64,000 nt of DNA from Meiothermus sp. Its GTDB lineage: Bacteria; Deinococcota; Deinococci; Deinococcales; Thermaceae. The stretch spans positions 1,116,001 to 1,180,000 of the forward strand of contig NZ_BPIM01000001.1 of assembly GCF_026004115.1 (NCBI RefSeq), read 5' to 3'. Shown piece after piece: positions 53,226 to 61,469 of the stretch. Both the position numbers and the translations under genes were made by a program. How positions within the stretch are numbered: position 1 is the stretch's first letter; each line of letters opens with the position of its first letter. Below the pieces are notes generated by a model, which worked only from the letters and a program-made list of their open reading frames with translations, ran no database searches and was not told where the DNA came from.

Positions 53226-53575
53226 AACTGCAACTACCCGAAACACTCCTGACCCAGCCGGTGGAAACCCCCACCGGCATAACTGAAGGCGTGCCGCTGG
53301 AATCCGAACAGCTTGACCCCATTGTCACGGAAGCGGTCGAATCCCAGCCTGCCCAACCAACACATGCAAAAGAATCGGAAAATGCAAAAGAAAAAACCCC
53401 GGAAAAGCGCACTGGCAAAGGTAAATCCCTGCCAATAGTAGGCATCGCCCTGGCCGCCCTGGCCGCCGTCGTAGCAGTAGCCAGTCAAGGAAACTATGGA
53501 AGCCCAACCATTCGAGCCGAACAACCCCACACCCCCCAGCCCGCCGGTGGAAACCGGGGCATCGTCTGGGAATGA
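53222..53575 (+). CDS. Pro/Glu-rich protein with C-terminal membrane helix
   Basis: A 117-residue protein: an acidic, threonine- and proline-rich N-terminus, a Lys-rich patch (EKTPEKRTGKGK) and one helix (IVGIALAALAAVVAVA). No family is recognised. Its last 80 bp overlap the next gene in another frame. Confidence 0.55.
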   Translation: MKLQLPETLLTQPVETPTGITEGVPLESEQLDPIVTEAVESQPAQPTHAKESENAKEKTPEKRTGKGKSLPIVGIALAALAAVVAVASQGNYGSPTIRAEQPHTPQPAGGNRGIVWE

Positions 53576-54014
53576 AGCTGAAAGCTTTACCCCATTGACA
53601 GAGGAAACCTCAACTACGTTTGAGGAAATCCCCAGCGCTCCCGAAGCAGTAATTCCGTTTACCGGAGAGGAAATCGTCAACGGGACAGCTATGGTGCTGG
53701 CCCTGGGGTTGCGTTTTGAAACACCGGAAGAAGCCCAGGCCTTCATGACCACCTACAAAGCCGGGGTAGTGCCGATGCTGCCCCCTGCGGCTGTACTGGA
53801 TGCACTGAAAGTAGGGGAAGCGCTGGCCGAATATGGAATTGGGCGAAATCGGATGCCTGGCATGGGCAACCTGGCTGAATTGCCTGGATGGCTGCGCCTG
53901 GTGCTGGGTGGGCTGGTGCTGGCCATGAGCGCCTATGGAGGGATCAATGCCGCAAAAGCTGCCCGGGTGGGCATGGCTGATACTGCTGGGGATTCTGCTG
54001 CTACTCCTAACTAG
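53496..54014 (+). CDS. membrane protein, virion candidate
   Basis: A 172-residue protein with a disordered acidic N-terminus, a helical middle and one transmembrane helix (LVLGGLVLAMSAYGG). The start is ATG 53496 (AAGGAAACT upstream) and overlaps the preceding gene by 80 bp, a large overlap even for this virus. The end overlaps the endopeptidase gene by 68 bp. Confidence 0.55.
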   Translation: MEAQPFEPNNPTPPSPPVETGASSGNEAESFTPLTEETSTTFEEIPSAPEAVIPFTGEEIVNGTAMVLALGLRFETPEEAQAFMTTYKAGVVPMLPPAAVLDALKVGEALAEYGIGRNRMPGMGNLAELPGWLRLVLGGLVLAMSAYGGINAAKAARVGMADTAGDSAATPN

Positions 54015-54597
54015 GCGGGGTGGCCTCATGTTGCCGTGTCCGAATGCAGACATTCCCAGAAGTGGGCGCTACTTCTGGCCGATCAATCCAATGAAACCCC
54101 GGCCTGACGTGACGTTCATGGACCCCAACTACCCGGCTGAATGGGGGATTCACACCGGGGTAGACCTCAACCACCCGGACGGTGGGGATAGCGATTTGGG
54201 CCAGCCCCTGCATGCTTTGACCGATGGCCGGGTAGAAGCCGTGCTGCGCAACGTGGGGCCTTCCTGGGGCAACATTGTGGTGCTGTGGCACCCAGGGCCC
54301 GGTGTGTGGAGCCGCTACGCGCACCTGGAAAAAGTGCTGGTGCAGCGCTGCCAGGTGGTGAGCGCGGGGCAGGTCATCGGCACCGTGGGCAAGGGGTTTG
54401 GCAACCGCTGGCAGGCGCACCTGCATCTGGACGTTTTGAAAAAGAGGCCAGAACGATGGGATGACTGGCCTGGGCAGGACAGGGCCCGGCTGCTGAATCA
54501 CTACATAGACCCCTGGGCCTTCCTGCAAAAGCAGGCCCAGGCAGGCCGGATTGTCTGGCCCAAACGTTGGGAGGGAAGACATGCCAACATTGCCTGA
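53947..54597 (+). CDS. membrane-anchored M23 peptidase (endolysin or entry enzyme)
   Basis: A 216-residue protein: an N-terminal membrane helix (WAWLILLGILLLLL), then an M23/LytM domain with zinc ligands in HTGVDLNHPD and HLHLDV (HxH), plus the structural YAHLEKVLVQRCQVVSAGQ. It cuts peptide crossbridges of peptidoglycan, either for lysis or, since it is membrane-bound and beside structural genes, during entry. The ATG at 53947 follows GGAGGGATCA. Confidence 0.85.
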   Translation: MPQKLPGWAWLILLGILLLLLTRRGGLMLPCPNADIPRSGRYFWPINPMKPRPDVTFMDPNYPAEWGIHTGVDLNHPDGGDSDLGQPLHALTDGRVEAVLRNVGPSWGNIVVLWHPGPGVWSRYAHLEKVLVQRCQVVSAGQVIGTVGKGFGNRWQAHLHLDVLKKRPERWDDWPGQDRARLLNHYIDPWAFLQKQAQAGRIVWPKRWEGRHANIA

Positions 54598-54766
54598 CCT
54601 ATTCCCATACGCGGTGCTGGCTGGAGGCCTTTACCTGGGCCTGGGCCGCGTGAAGAACCTGCGGGCGGGGCAGGGCTGCCCCAAATGCGAGACCGTGCAG
54701 GCAATAGTAGCCTTTGGCCTGGCTGCGTGGGCGGGGTGGGAGCTTTGGCAAAACTACCAAGCGTGA
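54581..54766 (+). CDS. small two-helix membrane protein with CxxC
   Basis: A 61-residue protein with two hydrophobic segments separated by a basic loop with GCPKCETV. Its start overlaps the endopeptidase gene by 17 bp, with ribosome site GGGAGGGAAGAC. The position next to the endolysin would suit a holin or spanin-like partner, but this is only from context. Confidence 0.55.
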   Translation: MPTLPDLFPYAVLAGGLYLGLGRVKNLRAGQGCPKCETVQAIVAFGLAAWAGWELWQNYQA

Positions 54767-54778
54767 TAAGCTGGGAGT

Positions 54779-54958
54779 ATGAAGCGTGCGGCCCCCAAAA
54801 CGCCAAAACCAAAAACCATCGGCCCGGACTCAAACTCATGGGCAGATGATTTTGTGGTCATCGAACCCGCCAACCCCGACAAAAGGCCGCTACCCCCACA
54901 GGTCAAACTCAAAGGCAAAAAAAGCTCGCTTGAATATGTCAAAGAACAGCGAAGATGA
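54779..54958 (+). CDS. 59-residue Lys/Pro-rich protein, partner of the PIN gene
   Basis: A small basic protein (MKRAAPKTPKPKTIGPDSNS start). Its end overlaps the PIN-domain gene by 23 bp, the usual layout of antitoxin before toxin. It has no recognisable DNA-binding fold, so the antitoxin role is a guess. Confidence 0.45.
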   Translation: MKRAAPKTPKPKTIGPDSNSWADDFVVIEPANPDKRPLPPQVKLKGKKSSLEYVKEQRR

Positions 54959-55400
54959 GCTGGTTATCTTTGATACCAACGCGCTGATCCAGTTACACAC
55001 ACAAGAACAGTTCAGCGATTTGGCCTTGTCGATTTACCAAAAGGCAAAATATATTGGCGTTTGCAATCTGGTTGTGCCTGAAATAGCGGGTGCAACCGGG
55101 GCTATGGTGCGAAACAAAAGCCTCAGTAAACGCGATAGAGCGAAAATCCAATCCTTTTTGCTGGATAATCTAGAAAACTGGCTGGTACTTCCGGTTTCAA
55201 AAAAGGTTTGTCGCAAAGCATTCGACCTATGCCAAAAACACCCCCTCAAAGGAGCCGACGCCGTACATCTGGCCACTGTCCTAGCTATGCAGCTATTTCG
55301 TGGACTACGTTTTTTCACCCTAGACAAAACCCTGTACCGGGCCGCCCAAAAAGAAAAAATCCCCGTGGTGACCATTCCGGAGTTCGAGCGTGGCCGGTAG
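54936..55400 (+). CDS. PIN-domain ribonuclease (VapC-like)
   Basis: A 154-residue PIN domain with the acidic catalytic residues Asp13 (VIFDTNALI), Glu49 (VVPEIAG), Asp108 (GADAVHLAT) and Asp130 (FTLDKTL). PIN proteins of this type are metal-dependent RNases, often toxins. It lies between membrane/lysis genes and the packaging ATPase, where a toxin is unexpected. Its stop overlaps the ATPase start. Confidence 0.8.
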   Translation: MSKNSEDELVIFDTNALIQLHTQEQFSDLALSIYQKAKYIGVCNLVVPEIAGATGAMVRNKSLSKRDRAKIQSFLLDNLENWLVLPVSKKVCRKAFDLCQKHPLKGADAVHLATVLAMQLFRGLRFFTLDKTLYRAAQKEKIPVVTIPEFERGR

Positions 55401-56058
55401 GCAGACCTTTCGAATGCTCGTTGTAGGCAAGTCGGGCTCAGGAAAGTCCACCCTGGCCCGGCAGATAATCCGGCGTATGGAGGGGCGCTACCGGCATCTG
55501 ATCATCGTCAACCGCAAGCGAGAGTTTGCCGAGCTGTGCGAAGGGCGCTACACCGTGGGCGAGGACGGCGACCCCCAGCCTGCCCTCAAGCGCCACCGCC
55601 GGGTGATTTTCCAGGTGACGGGCTACGACCCCAGGCCCTTCCTGGACAATCTGGGCCAGGCGATCATGCGAATGCAGGATGTGCTGCTGGTGCTCGATGA
55701 AGCCCACCACTTCTTTCCCAGGGGGCAGACCCCCAAGGGCCTTTTTGAAGTTTTGACCGGAGGAAGAGAAGCCGGGCACAACACCATCTTCATCACCCAG
55801 ATGCTCCAGGGGGCTACGGGCGGGATTGACCCCGGGGTGAGGCGGCAGGCCTCGCACCTGATCACCTTCCGGGTGACTGAGCCTCGAGAGGTAGCAGCCG
55901 TGGCCGACATGTTCCCCGAGCTGGGTGAAGGGGTGCGCACCCTGGCCCGACCCGAGAGCGGCCTGCCCCCCGAGTACGGCATCAAGGATCTGGATCGGGA
56001 CTTTGCCGGTGTAATCAAACGAGCCAACCAGGGCCGGGTATTTGTGCGGCTGGAATAG
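55390..56058 (+). CDS. FtsK/HerA-superfamily genome-packaging ATPase
   Basis: A 222-residue P-loop ATPase with Walker A GKSGSGKS (residues 13-20), Walker B LLVLDEAHH (Asp103, Glu104) and a sensor-like FITQML. The size and position before the capsid genes match the packaging ATPase of P23-77 and other internal-membrane viruses of the PRD1/SH1 type, which drive DNA into a preformed capsid. The start is GTG 55390 (GGAG 7 nt upstream). Confidence 0.85.
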   Translation: MAGRQTFRMLVVGKSGSGKSTLARQIIRRMEGRYRHLIIVNRKREFAELCEGRYTVGEDGDPQPALKRHRRVIFQVTGYDPRPFLDNLGQAIMRMQDVLLVLDEAHHFFPRGQTPKGLFEVLTGGREAGHNTIFITQMLQGATGGIDPGVRRQASHLITFRVTEPREVAAVADMFPELGEGVRTLARPESGLPPEYGIKDLDRDFAGVIKRANQGRVFVRLE

Positions 56059-56130
56059 CCGTCTGTTTTAGCCGTCCAATTCAGCCTTGATTTTCTGCCA
56101 ACAGCCTTTCAGCCTGGGTGCAGGAGGCAT

Positions 56131-56538
56131 ATGGCAGAAAATACGCAAGCCAATGATATGCGTAAGCTGGCATCGGCCCAGAATCCGCTACAGGTGGTGC
56201 AAAACCCAATCGTAGTAAGCACCAGCCTGGGCGTGCTGGGCGCATACTGGCTGCGCAAAACCCTGTACACCCAACGCCGTGACATCTTCGGCTGGGCCGA
56301 TAGAAAAGATGGCCGGGTGGTGTACTGGCAGGTGGGAAAAGACGGCAAGCCCATTGTGGGCAAGGAAAATCAGAACGCCTACACGTCCCGGATTGTTTTT
56401 AACCTAGCGGGGGTGCTGCTTGGCACAATTCTGATCAACAACAACCTGATTGAGGACGCAACAGCAGATTATATCGGTCTGGGGGTGGCCGCCGGATCGT
56501 TTGCGAATCTGGTCATGACCCTATTCCAGATCGACTAA
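56131..56538 (+). CDS. membrane protein between ATPase and capsid genes
   Basis: A 135-residue protein with three hydrophobic segments (VVSTSLGVLGAYWL, IVFNLAGVLLGTILI, GLGVAAGSFANLVMTLF). In P23-77 a minor structural protein (VP15) is encoded just before VP16, and this gene has the same place; sequence similarity cannot be tested here. Ribosome site GCAGGAGGCAT. Confidence 0.6.
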   Translation: MAENTQANDMRKLASAQNPLQVVQNPIVVSTSLGVLGAYWLRKTLYTQRRDIFGWADRKDGRVVYWQVGKDGKPIVGKENQNAYTSRIVFNLAGVLLGTILINNNLIEDATADYIGLGVAAGSFANLVMTLFQID

Positions 56539-56547
56539 GGAGAGACC

Positions 56548-57057
56548 ATGCAAGAAGCCTTTGAACGAATCAAACAGATCAATCCTGCCGCACGACCCAT
56601 CACCGTGCTGTTCACCAGCCCGGAGTTTGCCAGCTTCAGCGGTAAGCAGCGAGTAAAAGTAGGCACTTTCACTGTGCCTCGCGGGGCCACCTGGATTTTG
56701 CCCAACCCCCTGCCTTTGATTGCCAAGCTGTACGACAACGCAGGCAACCAGATTCCGCCGGACTCTGACCTGATCATCGCCAAGCGTTCGCGCCCGGATG
56801 ACCACCCCGAGTTCATCGCCAAAGTGCAGTATGCCGCCTACTATGACCTGACCGAAAGCCAGCAGCGGGATGCAAAGTATTACCAAAACATCTTGCAAAC
56901 CCTGGCGCCTTTGCGAGTAGGGGCGCAGATTCAGGCGATTCGATTCCGGCAAGAGGAGCAGCTCGAGGTCTACGTAGAAAGCAGTGTGAGTGTAGATCTG
57001 ACTCAGTCCGGTACCCGGTTGGAGCTGCCCGCCGGGGTAGACAACTCCAACGTGTAG
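56548..57057 (+). CDS. small major capsid protein (VP16-like)
   Basis: A 169-residue beta-rich protein with no membrane helix. VP16 of P23-77 is a single beta-barrel capsid protein of about the same size (about 20 kDa), encoded directly before VP17. Features here are alternating strands such as [16 protein letters not shown] and [20 protein letters not shown]. The identification rests on size, order and neighbours; the sequence match is from memory of the family and not checked. Confidence 0.72.
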   Translation: MQEAFERIKQINPAARPITVLFTSPEFASFSGKQRVKVGTFTVPRGATWILPNPLPLIAKLYDNAGNQIPPDSDLIIAKRSRPDDHPEFIAKVQYAAYYDLTESQQRDAKYYQNILQTLAPLRVGAQIQAIRFRQEEQLEVYVESSVSVDLTQSGTRLELPAGVDNSNV

Positions 57058-57063
57058 GGGGAA

Positions 57064-57936
57064 ATGATGGGCCTCTTTGAACAACTGCGCGACAACATCA
57101 GCCGGGGTCTGGGGGCCCTGCAAGGCCGCCGCCCTGTCAATCCTGAGCCGGTGGCCCCTGTAGCTCCAATGCAAGCCCAGGCCGCCATGCCCGATAGCCC
57201 GTGGCTGACCGCCTGGCTGGATGAAGAAGATTTCAGCGCTAGCGGTCTCCCCTATCGGCCCAACGAATGGTTTAGCCTGGCCCAGTTCCGGGTGCCGGAA
57301 GATCGGCAGGTGCAAATTCGATCTGGCGAGCGGCGCATCCGCATGTATCTCAAGGGACTGGCCGTGCGTGCCGGGCAAAACCTGGGCGCACCCGCTGCTC
57401 GCAACGTGGTTGTGCCCAATCTGATTGAAACCCGGCAGGCCTCGCCCACCCTGCCAACGCTATTCCACCCCGAGATAGCGGTATGGGCGCTGGTGGGGTC
57501 TAACTGGCAAAAGTGCCCCATCACTGCTATCAACTACAACACCAACACCATCACCTTTACCGAGCCCGCTGGGGTCACCAGCAACACCGGAATCGAAATC
57601 TACTACACCCATAGCGATGGGCAATTCCGCTTCCGGGTGCTGCGCGAGCTGGGCGGAATAGACGATTCGGCAGCCACCGCCTTCAACGGCAGCTTTTCAG
57701 CGCTTCACAGCCTCGAGCAGTCCAACCTGGAAGCTATGTGGGCCTGGGCCAACGAGGTAAACCTGGTGCCCGGTATGCGGGTCAGCCTCGAGGTGTACAC
57801 CACCAATGTGCCGATGGTCTGGAATGATAGAGCTAATCACTATCTGCACATCTACGCGGAAAGCCGGAAATTGAATGTGCTGGATCGCAGCCGCCTGGTG
57901 AAGATGGCCGAGCTGTCGGCAAGGAACAACCTGTAG
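57064..57936 (+). CDS. large major capsid protein (VP17-like)
   Basis: A 290-residue protein, practically the length of P23-77 VP17 (about 32 kDa), which forms two stacked beta barrels and builds the capsid with VP16. The sequence is strand-rich after a short Pro/Ala N-terminus: RQVQIRSGERRIRMYLKG, ITAINYNTNTITFTEPAG, MRVSLEVYTTNVPMVW. It lies 6 bp after the small capsid gene. Two ATG codons (57064, 57067) follow GGGGGAA. Confidence 0.75.
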   Translation: MMGLFEQLRDNISRGLGALQGRRPVNPEPVAPVAPMQAQAAMPDSPWLTAWLDEEDFSASGLPYRPNEWFSLAQFRVPEDRQVQIRSGERRIRMYLKGLAVRAGQNLGAPAARNVVVPNLIETRQASPTLPTLFHPEIAVWALVGSNWQKCPITAINYNTNTITFTEPAGVTSNTGIEIYYTHSDGQFRFRVLRELGGIDDSAATAFNGSFSALHSLEQSNLEAMWAWANEVNLVPGMRVSLEVYTTNVPMVWNDRANHYLHIYAESRKLNVLDRSRLVKMAELSARNNL

Positions 57937-57945
57937 GGGGACACT

Positions 57946-58305
57946 ATGAGCTTTGGCGTCTCCAACGCGCTGGCAAATCCCTACAGCAACTATGTGGCTG
58001 GGGGCTATGACCCCATGCCGATGGCGGCCCCTTCTGGCTCCAATAGCCCGGACTGGCTCAAAGCCATCAATGACATCGTGAGCGCTGTGGATGCCGGGCT
58101 GGGCATTTACGAGCGCATTGACTACCCCTCATGGAAACGGGCCCAGGATGCCCTGGCGCTGGAACGTGAACGCCGTCTGCAAGAGCAGGCAAAGGCAAAT
58201 CAAGCCCAGGCCCAGGCCGCCGGCACGCCCGCCTGGCTGTGGGTGGCGCTGGGGGTGGGTGGGGTCGCCGTGCTGTTGTTGGTGGTCAAACAAATCAAGG
58301 AATAA
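57946..58305 (+). CDS. virion membrane protein candidate
   Basis: A 119-residue protein: a Pro/Ser-rich N-terminus, a Glu/Arg/Gln helix (about 60-95) and a C-terminal transmembrane helix (WLWVALGVGGVAVLLLVV). It is the first of a run of small single-helix proteins after the capsid genes. Its stop overlaps the next start (TAATG). Confidence 0.6.
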   Translation: MSFGVSNALANPYSNYVAGGYDPMPMAAPSGSNSPDWLKAINDIVSAVDAGLGIYERIDYPSWKRAQDALALERERRLQEQAKANQAQAQAAGTPAWLWVALGVGGVAVLLLVVKQIKE

Positions 58306-58652
58306 TGGAAATGGAACCGCTGACGGCTATTTTGGGATTTGCAGGGGGGCTGCTCAACTGGGACGCCCGCCGCCGTCAAGCGGATGTGGCCTATGAAGCG
58401 CTCCGGGTTGAAAAAGAGCGCCTCGAGGCCGACCTCCGCCTGGGCATCGCCACCCTGGAAACCCGGCAACGCCTGGCCCAGATTGAAGCGCAAATGAAGG
58501 CCATGTTGGCGCAACAGCAAGGGGATACAGATCGCACCCGGGCCTACTACAGCTTTGCCAAAACCCGGGCCTTTAGCGGTGCCCTGGTAGCGCTGGCCGG
58601 GGTGGCCCTGGTGGCCGGGGCCTTTTACCTGGCCGAAAGGGGGGCTGCATGA
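58305..58652 (+). CDS. coiled-coil membrane protein
   Basis: A 115-residue protein with a long charged helix (about 25-85, coiled-coil-like) and a C-terminal transmembrane helix (GALVALAGVALVAGAFYLA). It may link capsid and inner membrane. No family is recognised. Confidence 0.6.
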   Translation: MEMEPLTAILGFAGGLLNWDARRRQADVAYEALRVEKERLEADLRLGIATLETRQRLAQIEAQMKAMLAQQQGDTDRTRAYYSFAKTRAFSGALVALAGVALVAGAFYLAERGAA

Positions 58653-59299
58653 GCAACGCTGCCCTAGTGCTGGGAGTGGCCGGGGTAGCCGTGGTGGGTG
58701 TGGGCCTGGTGCTGGCCAACCAAAAAGCCGAGGCAGAAAAAAGCGTGCAAACGCTGGCCCCTAAAACCCCTGCAAATGCGCCCAACATCCCCACCCATAC
58801 CAACCAGCCAAGCGCTGAACAACAAAACGCCACGCTGCTGCAACTGCTGAGTTCATATAGATCTGACCTGGCACGGCTGCAAAGTGAACGCCTGAGCGCA
58901 GAGATTGATCTTCAACAAGCCGAAGCGGCAGGAGGCAGCGTGTGCGAGGGGTACGCACTGGATCCAGAATTTACCTATCGCTGCAACGGTTTTCCTGTAT
59001 GCGGCATAAATGAATGGTGGGAGCTAACCGGACAAAAGACCAATCAAGCCATCCTGCGCCAATGCAAAGCCGCCATTACCGGGATAGGCGCATTATCTGA
59101 GCGAACAGTAGAGATGAAGGGCGAGCACAACCGTGCCCGCTGGGAAAATCTGATGGGCATCATTCGGCAAGGCCAGGCCCAGGCCCAGGCTGCGAGCGCA
59201 AGGTATCAGCTGGCCAAAGCCAGAATCCAGGAGATTGACCAGCAAATAGCGGAAGTGCAAAAGAAAATCGGAGACCTCAACGCCAAGGGGGTGTACTGA
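58649..59299 (+). CDS. membrane-anchored coiled-coil protein
   Basis: A 216-residue protein: an N-terminal helix (ALVLGVAGVAVVGVGLVLA), a helical region (about 60-95), a cysteine-bearing centre (VCEGYAL, YRCNGFPVC, RQCKA) with likely disulfides, and a long C-terminal coiled coil. It is probably an internal-membrane virion protein. Confidence 0.6.
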   Translation: MSNAALVLGVAGVAVVGVGLVLANQKAEAEKSVQTLAPKTPANAPNIPTHTNQPSAEQQNATLLQLLSSYRSDLARLQSERLSAEIDLQQAEAAGGSVCEGYALDPEFTYRCNGFPVCGINEWWELTGQKTNQAILRQCKAAITGIGALSERTVEMKGEHNRARWENLMGIIRQGQAQAQAASARYQLAKARIQEIDQQIAEVQKKIGDLNAKGVY

Positions 59300-59535
59300 T
59301 GGGCGATATTGCGGCCTGGAAAGCCATTGCTGACCTGGGGATGGGCATGGTCAGCCTGGTGGCCCTGGTTGTGATCAGCCTCAGATTGCTCGCCAGCGTT
59401 AGCGATACGCACAAAGAGGTGCGCCTGATCCGCCTCGAGCTGCACCGCGCGATTGGCTATATGCAGGCGTACATGAGCCGGCAGGGAGTGCATTTTCGCA
59501 AAGAGGATGATGTATGGACGGAAAAACGCTCGTAA
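59299..59535 (+). CDS. small membrane protein
   Basis: A 78-residue protein with one helix (GMVSLVALVVISLRLLASV) followed by a charged helix with RLIRLELHRAIGYMQ. Starts at the stop of the previous gene. No family is recognised. Confidence 0.55.
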   Translation: MGDIAAWKAIADLGMGMVSLVALVVISLRLLASVSDTHKEVRLIRLELHRAIGYMQAYMSRQGVHFRKEDDVWTEKRS

Positions 59536-59699
59536 TCATTGCCGCAGCCGCAGGCCTGGCGCTATGGCTGGGCATGATGATTGGTCGGCAATCGGCTATG
59601 CCTGGCTTTGCCGGGCCGGTAGGGCCTGGTGAGACCGATACCGGCGACACCAGTACCATCGGCCAGGTGCCCGATCCAGGAGGTGTGGTGTGGACGTAA
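59514..59699 (+). CDS. small membrane protein
   Basis: A 61-residue protein with an N-terminal helix (LVIIAAAAGLALWLGMMIG) and a Gly/Pro/Thr-rich tail. It overlaps the previous gene by 22 bp and the next by 10 bp. Confidence 0.55.
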   Translation: MDGKTLVIIAAAAGLALWLGMMIGRQSAMPGFAGPVGPGETDTGDTSTIGQVPDPGGVVWT

Positions 59700-60106
59700 A
59701 GCTGCTGTTGGGGGGTGCATTGCTAGCTGGGCTAGGCCTGGGAGCGTATATGCTCGCTGGCCGCCAATCCAATCCAACCGCACCAAGCCCGGATGCGAAC
59801 AACCCAAAACCAACAACGCCCATTGCTGATTTTGCCTGTGCCCAGATAGTTACCCAGTGTGCGGACGGAAGCTGGGCAGGTACGCCGTGCGGGTGCAGCG
59901 ACAGAGGGGGTGTAGCCAAAACAAACCCGGCATCTGTCATTTACGATCAGCCGCAACCTATCCCAAAGCCGGAAGTGATTGCAATAGCCGGAGGGCCGGT
60001 ACAAGGCATTGATATGGTGGGGGCTGCAACTACGCCAAAATACTCAGACACCATCAAGCCCTCATACGTCGAAGACCGCCCTGCCTATTGGGACATGTGG
60101 AGTTAA
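59690..60106 (+). CDS. membrane-anchored cysteine-containing protein
   Basis: A 138-residue protein: an N-terminal helix (LLLGGALLAGLGLGAYMLA), a Pro/Asn linker, then FACAQIVTQCADGSWAGTPCGC with four cysteines, likely two disulfides, and a polar tail. The start is GTG 59690 with GGAGGTGTG upstream. Role in the virion is probable. Confidence 0.55.
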   Translation: MDVKLLLGGALLAGLGLGAYMLAGRQSNPTAPSPDANNPKPTTPIADFACAQIVTQCADGSWAGTPCGCSDRGGVAKTNPASVIYDQPQPIPKPEVIAIAGGPVQGIDMVGAATTPKYSDTIKPSYVEDRPAYWDMWS

Positions 60107-60107
60107 G

Positions 60108-60341
60108 ATGAACGATAAAGACACGCTTCTAACGGTGCTGGTGCTGGGGGGGCTGGCCCTGGGAGGGTACTGGTTGATTAAAAGTAGCCAAGTCCAGGCC
60201 GCTTATCCTGCTCCCGCTCCCGAACCTTCCTCACCCGATCCATCCCCACTGGGAAACTCAGACGTGGTTGACCGGAGTCCCTTTGGCTATAGCGTAGGCG
60301 ATCCGTGTAAGCGATTCCCGAGCCTGTGCAAGTTTTGGTGA
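60108..60341 (+). CDS. small membrane protein with Pro-rich tail
   Basis: A 77-residue protein: one helix (LLTVLVLGGLALGGYWLI), a Pro/Ser linker and two C-terminal cysteines (DPCKRFPSLCKFW). Similar plan to the preceding product, suggesting a family of anchored virion peptides. Confidence 0.55.
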   Translation: MNDKDTLLTVLVLGGLALGGYWLIKSSQVQAAYPAPAPEPSSPDPSPLGNSDVVDRSPFGYSVGDPCKRFPSLCKFW

Positions 60342-60345
60342 CAAA

Positions 60346-60765
60346 ATGAACCTGACCGACTTTATCCCCCCTACCCAAACCTGGATCGTGTGGGCTGTGC
60401 AAGCCGCGCTGGCCGTTGGTGTGATCTCGTTGCTGGCAGGTCTATTGGTGGCGGTGGTGGGCAAGGTGCCCATCATCGGGCCTGTGCTGGCGAGCCTGGT
60501 GCGCATCATTGGCGGCAACTACGAAAAATGGCTGGCCGAGCGGTTGCCCAAAATAGCAGAGCAGGCAGTGCTGGCGGTAGAAGAGCGCTATCGCAAAAGC
60601 GATTTGCCGGCAGAGGTGCGATCTACCGAAAAAATGCGCGAGGCGATTGAGCTGGTGGAACAGATGGCCCCAGGGGTCAACCGTTCGATTGCCAAAGCGC
60701 AAATAGAATCCGCCCTAACGCGAATGAGAAGCGCATACATGGAACAGAAAGCGAGGTTGAACTGA
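60346..60765 (+). CDS. holin candidate (LLH-like)
   Basis: A 139-residue protein with a hydrophobic N-terminal helix pair (WIVWAVQAALAVGVISLLAGLLVAVVG), a short loop and a helical C-terminal part with AEQAVLAVEERYRKSD and EKMREAIELVEQM. This recalls the LL-H holin family, which has one helix and a conserved C-terminal repeat region. It could release the M23 endopeptidase or act in the virion. Confidence 0.45.
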   Translation: MNLTDFIPPTQTWIVWAVQAALAVGVISLLAGLLVAVVGKVPIIGPVLASLVRIIGGNYEKWLAERLPKIAEQAVLAVEERYRKSDLPAEVRSTEKMREAIELVEQMAPGVNRSIAKAQIESALTRMRSAYMEQKARLN

Positions 60766-60899
60766 TGAACACAAATCTAGATTTTGGCGATGGCTTCCGC
60801 TTCGGCCTGGGCTACATGACCGCTGCGCTGGTGGCCCTGGGTGTGGTGGCGGTGCTGGGTGCGATTCTGGGAGTGGCAGCCAGTGGAAAGCAGCAGTAA
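60765..60899 (+). CDS. 44-residue membrane peptide
   Basis: ATG 60765 overlaps the previous stop (TGATG). The 44 residues contain one long helix (TAALVALGVVAVLGAILGVA). Coding is supported by coupling and composition. Confidence 0.55.
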   Translation: MNTNLDFGDGFRFGLGYMTAALVALGVVAVLGAILGVAASGKQQ

Positions 60900-61068
60900 C
60901 GCACCCACCTTTTGGGAGTCCTACCGCAACGGGGTGGGCCTGGCCCTGGGCCTGGCCACGGTGTATTTGCTGATTCTCGCATTGCTGGGCTGGTTGGTGA
61001 GCAAGCAACTGGAAACCCCCACCAAACCTAAGGAGAGCTCCGCATGTTCAACTTCCTGGCAAACCTGA
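60883..61068 (+). CDS. 61-residue membrane protein
   Basis: The GTG at 60883 begins a frame with one transmembrane helix (LALGLATVYLLILALLGWLV), overlapping both neighbours (17 bp and 25 bp). GGGAG lies upstream. The function is unknown. Confidence 0.5.
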   Translation: MESSSNAPTFWESYRNGVGLALGLATVYLLILALLGWLVSKQLETPTKPKESSACSTSWQT

Positions 61069-61469
61069 ATCCCAACGATCTGCTAGCCGCGCTGGACGAG
61101 CTGCGGGCCAGCGCGGCTCAGATGAAGTGCATAGAGGAGCGGCTGGCTGCGATGCAGCGGATGCTCGAGTACGAGTTTGGATCCCCCGTGCGCGACCTGC
61201 CGGCGCACGACCCGCGCAACCTGCCGCTAATCGCACAAATCACAGCCGGACTGGTGGATGTGCAGGCTGGGCTGGGGAAACCCGCCACGCGGGGGCACAT
61301 TGCCAACGTTGGAGACAACCCGGCAGATCTGTACTTCCATGCCCGTGGCAAACGAGCAGGGCCTTACAAGCTGCTGTCGGGGGCAACCCTTGACCTAAGT
61401 TTTGCCCTCGAACAGCTCGAGGTGATCCCAGACCCCGCCGGAACCGTTGTGCAAATTCATCTGCAATGA
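61044..61469 (+). CDS. virion protein candidate at the start of the spike module
   Basis: A 141-residue protein with a helical N-terminal half (LLAALDELRASAAQMKCIEER) and a beta-rich C-terminal half (about 85-141). It has no membrane helix. It starts with ribosome site AAGGAGAGC and precedes the large surface proteins; a base or adaptor of the vertex spike is a reasonable guess. Confidence 0.5.
   Translation: MFNFLANLNPNDLLAALDELRASAAQMKCIEERLAAMQRMLEYEFGSPVRDLPAHDPRNLPLIAQITAGLVDVQAGLGKPATRGHIANVGDNPADLYFHARGKRAGPYKLLSGATLDLSFALEQLEVIPDPAGTVVQIHLQ

Noticed and set aside
54786-55400. Longer start for the PIN gene
   Set aside because: The first 50 residues are the out-of-frame image of the upstream small gene; the PIN fold begins right after ATG 54936.
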